Shown: positions 8,595 through 14,474 of the stretch, one piece after another
Numbering within the stretch: position 1 is the stretch's first letter
How the letters are laid out: every line of letters starts with the position of its first letter
NCBI GenBank assembly: GCA_001953115.1
Contig: LSSL01004955.1
Location: forward strand, 1-14,474
Length of the DNA stretch: 14,474 nucleotides
Direction of reading: 5' to 3'
Source: Smittium mucronatum
Lineage: Eukaryota; Kickxellomycota; Harpellomycetes; Harpellales; Legeriomycetaceae
The notes under the pieces: generated by a model
The model's input: the letters and a program-made list of their open reading frames with translations, nothing else
Told to the model about the DNA's origin: nothing
Database searches by the model: none
Position numbers and translations under genes: made by a program

Positions 8595-8606
8595 ATTACA
8601 CAAATG
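8595..8606. repeat. Right 12-bp target-site duplication
   Basis: This is an exact copy of ATTACACAAATG at 8354-8365. It abuts the GC-rich head of the insert on its left and ordinary AT-rich spacer on its right. Confidence 0.55.
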
Positions 8607-9076
8607 TTTTTTTCATTTTTTTTCTTTAATCGATTTTTATTCATATTAAAAGCACATTGTTTTTTTTATTGATTGAGTTTTTTTGTATACATATTTATTG
8701 GGCCAAGACACAAAATCTAAAAAAAAATTCTATAAGCATAAACCTGTAAATAAAATGTAACATTTTAATATTTTTATACTCTCAAATTGGCTGCTAAATG
8801 AAGCCAAAAAAAATTAGTTGGGATATAGGTCATGTTATTTATAATGATGAAAAGGTGATATATATGAATTTAAATAACACATATATAGTTTATATTTTGC
8901 ATTTTATGCTATTCAAATATTTAACTGCTAGATAAAATATCGTATCTCTTTTTTACAAAACTTGAGAAAAAAAATTCTGGTCGTGTTAAATACGGATTAT
9001 AAACTCTCTAATAATAAAATAAATTTAAAAAAAAGTGGTGATCTATTTTTTTTTTAACGAAATCTGTTTAGAACCT

Positions 9077-9107
9077 ATATAGTTTGAATGTTAGTTTTAA
9101 ACTATAT
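9077..9107. repeat. 9-bp inverted repeat ATATAGTTT/AAACTATAT
   Basis: Perfect 9-bp arms at 9077-9085 and 9099-9107 enclose a 13-nt loop. In DNA this AT-rich such a structure is weakly significant. Confidence 0.4.
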
Positions 9108-10310
9108 CAACCAATTTCATCCCGACCCACCAGCAGTAATCCATAAATTTAGAATAATTTGATAATCATAAAACGTGAAAACCTTGACGATTGAGCAGTA
9201 CTATATCCAATAATTATAGGAGTGCAGCAATTTCTTAACTATTAAAAACAGTGTAAAAATTGGTTTCTTAAGTCAAAAGAAGATTATTTTTTTTTTATTT
9301 ATTGAAACAGGTACCAAGATAACGAAAAAGCGGTTATTTCAATCTTTAGTAATTAAATATTTACTTATAAATTGATGCTTCTAAACTTCAGAAATTTTAA
9401 TGCTAGCCCATCTAATTCTAGACCAAAGTCAAAAGAAAAAAACACCTCCCATCTTCACAAATTTTTTTAAAATTTCATAAAAAATATCGAGCATATTTTA
9501 CAGAAAAGAAAGTATTTAAACCGAAATAAATTAACTTTGAATTTATCTCATATTTCTAAAAAAATAATAGAGTGAAAAAAAACCACCATCTTTCCACAAT
9601 CAAGTTACATCTTCCAGATAGAAGTTTATGTTTAATTTTCTGTCTTTTCCATAATTTTTAATATTAAAACAACTGTTTCAAAAAAAGTATATATCCAAAA
9701 AAAAAATGGTGAAAATAAAACCCTCTAATGCAATCAAACACCAGAAAATAATTATTACAAATCTTATTTAGGATTTTAAATCAATTTTAGATTCAAGGAT
9801 GCATAATACTCTGTACTTATCAAAAAAAATAACAAACCGATTTAATTGCTAAATACTCAGAAAAGTCTATTGATGTGCTTTTTACTGGATTGTTTAGTGT
9901 GGTCCCATAATATTGCATCAATTACACAAATATTCACTATAACCTTATTCATCTATTTTATTTTTTTCAATCACAGAATTTCTTATTTATCTATATCGTC
10001 ATTTTTTTCCTATAACAAAATCAAATCAATTCGGAAAATAGTTTTAATATTTTTACTTTGAGTCAATAAACACAACTTATATAATTGAGCATTTTATATT
10101 TAGATATACACGTGTAATTTAGATATTCGAAATTTTTATATCTTATCATAATTTTTTATCAGATGCAAAAAAATTTGACGGCACTAAAGTCGTAAAATAT
10201 ACTTTTTAAATTCTTTTTTTCATTGTTGATACGGAAAACTGCTCTCTATAATGTTGAAATAAGCATCTTAATGTTCAAGTTTATAAATTATTCTTTTAAA
10301 TCAAAAAGTA

Positions 10311-10412
10311 TTTAGTTTTTCAAAGATGTTTTGAAACCTCTAATAGCAGAATATCTATTTTTATTTTTCAAACCAACTTATAGTTGTTGCTTTTTAGTTG
10401 AAAAACTAAAAA
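10311..10412. repeat. Alternative inverted repeats sharing one arm
   Basis: TTTAGTTTTTCAA (10311-10323) is the perfect 13-bp reverse complement of 10398-10410. The latter overlaps a compact hairpin, TTTTTAGTT (10391-10399) with AACTAAAAA (10404-10412) around GAAA. The two pairings are mutually exclusive in an RNA. No gene is near enough to suggest a role. Confidence 0.45.
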
Positions 10413-10440
10413 ACTGAGTTTTTTTCATCTCTATTAGTGA

Positions 10441-10460
10441 ATATATATATATATATATAT
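10441..10460. repeat. (AT)10 microsatellite
   Basis: Ten AT dinucleotides in a row, continued imperfectly into TATAAT: a simple repeat. Confidence 0.85.
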
Positions 10461-12537
10461 TATAATTTGGAAAGTATGTCCGTCAGTGCATGTGTCTCGT
10501 GTTCGATGCAGAGACATTTGAAAAAATAAATATTTAGCACCCAATCTTTTCATTCATCGTTTCGCTATTTTTTTTTAATTACACAGCAGCGGTTGCTAAT
10601 GAAATTTTGAAATAAATAACGGATCTATTAGAAATCAGAATTTCTATTTTTTTCGATTAAGATTTGATATTTCGGGATAATAAGTATTATTCATTTATTT
10701 CACGTGTATAATAGTCAAGAGAAAATATTTTAGGTCGATTGGAAACGAAAAAACTCTCGCATCCTTAAAATTTCACCTGAAAAAATAAATAATTCATTAA
10801 AACAAACAATTTGAACAATGGCTAATTAAGAAAGAAATTATAGTGAATTTCAAGGGTATTTGATTTAAAATATTTGATAAAATACCAGCAAAACTATCAA
10901 CTTTCCTTGAGCTAAAGAATTGCTGAAATTATTTTATTTTTGAATAAAAACCCAACAAACTAATAATATTTTTGTATAACTTATTAGATTTACTCTTCTT
11001 ATTTTAAACAAAAAAAACCTGCAGTGTGATAAGGATCCTAAATAATTAAATTCTCTTGTAGGCTCTCATTCAATATAATGAGGGTGTGAGTCAATATCGT
11101 AATATAAGATATTTATTTTCACAATAAGCCCTGCCCACCCATTTCATTACCTGATCCAGAGTTTTTACTTATATAACCGAGCTTAATAATGAACTAGATG
11201 CCGATAAGAAACAAAATAAACAATTATTTATTATGGTAATCTCTTTTACCAATTTTTCTCTTCCATGCACCAAATTAAAATCTAAAATGATGAATATTTC
11301 TATTCCAGTTCTTATTGCTTATAATTTTTTTTTAAATAGATAAATTTGGTTTATTTATTTTTTATGTATAAATATACAATGTATTCTTCATTAGATCACT
11401 CTTATCCAATCTGAAGGTTTACAACTTTTGTTTTTTATTTTGTTTAGTTCGTTTATTTTTTTTGTGTTTATAATCTATGTGGCTTATAAATAAAACAAAC
11501 ATCTAAGACTATATGGGATATTCTTCGGAGAACCAAACACTTTGCTATAAAAAAAATCATATTTCCTAATTTGATAATCTACCAGTAGGATATTGTATAA
11601 AATTATTGGTAAATTTAATGTTTGGATCTATAAAAGAAGTCCTCTATTAAAAAAATTTGGAAATTTTATGAGATCCAGTAAGTTTTTCCATTTCTATTGG
11701 TGTGGCGATGATTAAATTTTAATTTAACCAATGACTTATGCAGTGAAAATAAGTATGGTCTTGAAAAAAATATCCCATATATTATCGCGTTATAAATCGA
11801 CTACTGGTGCTGAAATAATTTTTCCTACAGGATTTTACAAATCGATAAATTGTAGTTTTAAAAAAAAATCAGGGGTTTACAATTGTGCATATTTGTTCTT
11901 TTATTTTATCGACTAAACATATTTTATCTAACTATACATTTATATGTATCAATTTTATGTGTTGAAGGTTGCTGCATATAAGATTAAATTTAAACAAGTG
12001 TGGAATAGCAGATTCTACATCTCAGTGGATATTCATTCACATCGATAATGCAAATAATGATAAGAAAAAATTAACAGAAAAAACATATTTATGAATTAAT
12101 GAACTAATTGAATGTCAAAGTTCGGAAGCAAATAGGCTTAGGCAAACAAGAATCAAAAGAATAAGTTCAGAGTTTTGAAGATCTTACATTATGTCATGCT
12201 TAAATAAAAAAAAGTAATATTAAAATCAGTATAAAAATTGATAAAAAACTCTATCCAGAAAGGGAGTACCGAGTTTTTAAAATAAATTAATACTTCTTTT
12301 GACTCCAAATAAAGCCGTTTTAAACATTTGTGCGGTTTTTCTAAGTAAAGCCATTATCATTCCGATATCCAAGATTATATACTTTTTTAAAAAACACAAA
12401 ATATATTTGAACATCTTTCAAACTAAAATAATATTAGTGACCTCTTTAAATTTTCGAAAAAATCATAAAAAAATTATAAAAAAACGAATATATCAAACAA
12501 AATTCTTTTTTTTGGTGAAACTTTTTAAAAAGTCCAA

Positions 12538-13893
12538 ATGTTTTTTCTGTATTATTTACTTCTCTCTCTTTTCAACACATGTTTAGCCAACTTTTGTGAC
12601 GAAGAAGCTGGTGCTTTCAAAGTGGAAAACATTGAAGATGGTAAATTTAAAGAAGAAATAGAGTCTAATGTATGCTTGTATGGATCTAGGGCAACTCAAA
12701 TATTTTTCCCATATCTGAGATATATAAATGGAAATTTGACAATTTACAACAACGAAGAGGCTTTGTATATAAACTTTCCATTACTAGAGGAAGTTTCAGG
12801 TGAAATTTTTGTGTTTAACAATAGTCGTTTGGAGAAGTTAGATCTAAGCAGTTTAAAAAATGCTAATAGTCTAAAAATTCAACGGAACATCAACCTTTCA
12901 GAATTAAAAACAGAATCTTTAGAGGCTGTTGGAGATTTGGACATAATTAATAGTAAAATCAAAAAAGTTATATTTAAATCTTTAGAGTCTGCCAACTCGT
13001 TAGCAATTTATAAAAACGATGATCTCGAACTAGCTTCATTCATGAGATTAAACAAAATTGACAAAGGCCTTAGCATGTTTGATAATCCCAATGCTTTTGG
13101 GGCTTTCAATAACCTGAAAAGTATCGGCGGAGATGTTTTTATCAGTAAGCTAATCGGCATTGATATAAAAAATCTGGAAACTTGTTTTGGAAAATTTGAA
13201 GTTATTAAAAACTCATTTGAAAATTTGAACTTAGAAAGCTTGAAAAAAGTAGGGAAATCACTGAGCATCCTCTCAAACGAATTTTTATGGATAAAAATGC
13301 CAATTATCCAAGATATAGGCGAATCTCTTAAAATTTTATGGAATAAATCTTTGCGTGTTTTAGATTTTTCTGCTCTTAAGTCTGTTGGAGGGTATTTCCA
13401 ACTATCAGAAACCGATATCGGCATGATAATGATTCCGAATATAGAAGTGATAGATGGATATCTTAAAAATAATGGAAATCAATTTTTGAGCAATCTAGAT
13501 TTGCCTGCTCTTAAAAATGTTGGCGGAAATATTCAGCTATCAGATAACAGCATTTTTAATATAACGATGCCAAATGTCGAAGTGGTAGATGGATATATTT
13601 TAATTGATGAGAATAAATATTTGAGAGATCTAAATTTGCCTGCTCTTAAAACTGTCAATGGTTTTATCAAAATAGTAAAAAACAGCATCGAAATAATAAA
13701 AATGCCATCTCTTGAACATGTTCAAGAAGATATTACAATCGGCGAAAACATAAACACTATGGCTTTTAATAATAAAGTTTCACTAAAAAAGCTTATTTTA
13801 CAACATTCAGGAAATATTAAATGCGATTCTATAAAATCAGAATACAAGGATGCATTCAAATCAATACTGTGTGGACGAAAAAAAAGCATTTAA
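12538..13893 (+). CDS. Secreted Ecm33-like receptor-L-domain (LRR-type) protein
   Basis: 451 residues in a single exon. Residues 1-17 form a hydrophobic signal peptide with likely cleavage after CLA (Ala17). The rest is a ladder of L-x-I-x-x-N-x-x-L and L-x-x-V-G-G units typical of the receptor L-domain/Ecm33 fold, a beta-solenoid used in fungal cell-wall proteins. From about residue 230 the units fall into a strict 45-residue period, with equivalent LxxLK positions at Ser234, Ala279, Ala324 and Ala369. Copies 3 and 4 are still similar as DNA. Likely disulphide caps are Cys20/Cys47 and Cys429/Cys445. N-glycosylation sequons occur at Asn66, Asn94, Asn119, Asn269 and Asn341. Unlike classic Ecm33, there is no Ser/Thr-rich stalk and no hydrophobic GPI-attachment tail; the protein ends GRKKSI, so it is probably secreted or wall-associated. 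The ATG at 12538 is chosen because it begins the signal peptide. Base composition is as AT-rich as the surroundings, unlike the other two genes. Confidence 0.82.
   Translation: MFFLYYLLLSLFNTCLANFCDEEAGAFKVENIEDGKFKEEIESNVCLYGSRATQIFFPYLRYINGNLTIYNNEEALYINFPLLEEVSGEIFVFNNSRLEKLDLSSLKNANSLKIQRNINLSELKTESLEAVGDLDIINSKIKKVIFKSLESANSLAIYKNDDLELASFMRLNKIDKGLSMFDNPNAFGAFNNLKSIGGDVFISKLIGIDIKNLETCFGKFEVIKNSFENLNLESLKKVGKSLSILSNEFLWIKMPIIQDIGESLKILWNKSLRVLDFSALKSVGGYFQLSETDIGMIMIPNIEVIDGYLKNNGNQFLSNLDLPALKNVGGNIQLSDNSIFNITMPNVEVVDGYILIDENKYLRDLNLPALKTVNGFIKIVKNSIEIIKMPSLEHVQEDITIGENINTMAFNNKVSLKKLILQHSGNIKCDSIKSEYKDAFKSILCGRKKSI
13315..13710 (+). repeat. 135-bp (45-codon) internal tandem repeat
   Basis: Within the secreted protein gene, TCTGCTCTTAAG at 13369, CCTGCTCTTAAA at 13504 and its copy at 13639 are each exactly 135 bp apart. 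TAGATGGATA at 13451 and 13586 has the same spacing. The protein copies share an MP-N-x-E-V-x-DGY, LPALK and NSI pattern. The period extends one further, more diverged copy upstream (Ser234 codon at 13237), while older copies nearer the N-terminus have other spacings, such as 42 codons. This indicates stepwise duplication from an ancestral two-rung unit. Confidence 0.75.
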
Positions 13894-14178
13894 GTTATTT
13901 AATTTCTTTTTTTTTTTCTAAAATTTCAACTAAAATCCTTTTAAATTAAAAAATAAAATAAAAAGACTGTATTGATCGTTTAATTAGTGTGTAAATTTTA
14001 TGGCCGTTGATTTAATTAAATTCCTATATAAAATAATTAAAAAATCAATTTCATATCTCTGAATTAAAAGAGATAGGCGTGAAAAAATTTCAAGTTCGTG
14101 TTTAATTTTTAATTTTGATTCACAATCGGATTTTTGTTTTTGTTTTTTTTCGGTAACAGTGCTAATAATTAATATATA
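13894..14178. other. AT-rich 3' spacer
   Basis: This 285-bp stretch follows the secreted protein gene. It contains a T9 run at 13910-13918 and A-rich blocks at 13948-13966 that could serve 3'-end formation. No gene is seen before the reverse-transcriptase relic begins. Confidence 0.5.
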
Positions 14179-14474
14179 ACACCTGAATTCCCTAATATTT
14201 TTTTCCTGAAATTTATGCCGAATTGTTTAAGTTTTTTTTTAGAATTATCACATCCCCTTGGGAATTTCGCTGATTCCAACACTTTCAAAGATATTATCCA
14301 AAATAATAGCTACCAAAAAGGCTCATATCGATAAAAAATATGAAATATTAGTAAAGGAACAGGCTGAATTCCGAAATTTCGAAGAGTGCGCTGCTCAAGC
14401 GACCACCCTATACGAAATTTCGAGGCGAAGAAAAATAAAAAATAAAAAAACCTTCATATGCTATATCGACTATA
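14179..14474 (+). pseudogene. Non-LTR (LINE-type) reverse transcriptase relic, runs off window
   Basis: From 14246 to the window end the plus strand is open in one frame. It reads GISLIPTLSKILSKIIA, then EQAEFRNFEEC, QATTLYEI and finally TFICYIDY. These match, in order, RT block 1 (NYRGISLIP...SKI), block 2 (EQ-x-GFR) and the start of block A (F-x-x-F/Y-x-D-Y), whose catalytic Asp is encoded at 14468-14470. The block 2 Gly is replaced by Glu. A stop lies in frame at 14239-14241 in the nominal upstream direction. Just upstream, two other frames carry plausible leftovers of the block 0 region: TPEFPNI from 14179 and PEIYAELFKFF from 14205. Their abrupt join to GISLIP implies frameshifts and loss of roughly 40-50 residues. 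The element is therefore dead and 5'-truncated; its 3' end lies beyond the window. The class is confident, the clade is not. Confidence 0.8.

Larger units (their letters stand above)
8607..12537. other. Gene-poor AT-rich spacer
   Basis: No gene is seen in nearly 4 kb. The open frames in it (for example 9846-10061, 11731-11916 and 12299-12586) consist of Phe, Ile, Leu, Lys and Asn from A/T runs, and two of them begin at TTG, so they are not supported. Structures found are a 9-bp inverted repeat (9077-9107), a pair of overlapping inverted repeats (10311-10412) and an AT dinucleotide tract (10441-10460). The promoter of the secreted protein gene must lie near the right end. Confidence 0.55.

Noticed and set aside
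8300..8672. Two overlapping plus-strand frames of about 80 codons
   Set aside because: The first starts at TTG. Both run through the poly(A)-tailed insert in antisense and end in poly-Phe, so they are by-products of the retroposon.
9846..10061. 71-codon hydrophobic plus-strand frame
   Set aside because: It starts at TTG, consists of low-complexity Phe, Ile and Ser, and has no family resemblance.
12299..12586. 95-codon plus-strand frame overlapping the start of the secreted protein gene
   Set aside because: It starts at TTG, is composed of Lys, Ile and Phe from A/T runs, and overlaps the well-supported signal peptide in another frame.
13008..13424. 138-codon minus-strand frame inside the secreted protein gene
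   Set aside because: It is antisense shadow of the repeat-coding sequence; the sense strand has the signal peptide, repeats and Cys caps.

Overview
The window is very AT-rich eukaryotic DNA. It has spliceosomal introns, long poly(T)/poly(A) runs, wide gene-poor spacers and retroelement debris. The gene content (a stand-alone phosphopantetheine adenylyltransferase of the fungal/eukaryotic type, a DUF4203/TMEM198-like seven-helix membrane protein, and a secreted Ecm33-like receptor-L-domain protein) points to a fungus. An early-diverging, AT-rich lineage, such as the insect-gut fungi of the Harpellales, is my best guess, but this is inference and the sequence does not prove it.

Layout. Positions 1-5285 are gene-poor. 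They contain a tandem array of 21-24 nt units near 601-690 with related copies at 1105-1166 and 1352-1372, a 19-bp inverted repeat at 130-184, and a less AT-rich island at about 4081-4950 that I could not assign. Positions 5286-6253 and 6253-7408 hold two convergent spliced genes whose stop codons lie about 170 bp apart: the TMEM198-like gene on + (two exons) and the phosphopantetheine adenylyltransferase gene on - (three exons). I rebuilt both from splice junctions that restore conserved reading frames. All three introns are phase 1 with G|GTAATG or G|GTAAAA donors.

Positions 7409-12537 form a second gene-poor stretch. Its most interesting part is a 229-bp GC-rich-headed, poly(A)-tailed insert (minus strand, 8366-8594) bracketed by a perfect 12-bp direct repeat, which looks like a SINE or other small-RNA retroposon. 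Positions 12538-13893 encode a 451-residue secreted Ecm33-like protein whose C-terminal half is built from 45-residue (135-bp) tandem repeats. At the right edge, about 14179-14474, lies a decayed and truncated non-LTR (LINE-type) reverse transcriptase running off the window. It is recognisable from the GISLIP, EQ-x-FR and F-x-C-Y-I-D-Y motifs.

The three genes do not form an obvious pathway: one makes coenzyme A, one is a membrane protein of unclear function and one is a cell-surface/wall-type protein. I see no operon, CRISPR array, tRNA, rRNA or bacterial-type regulatory element.
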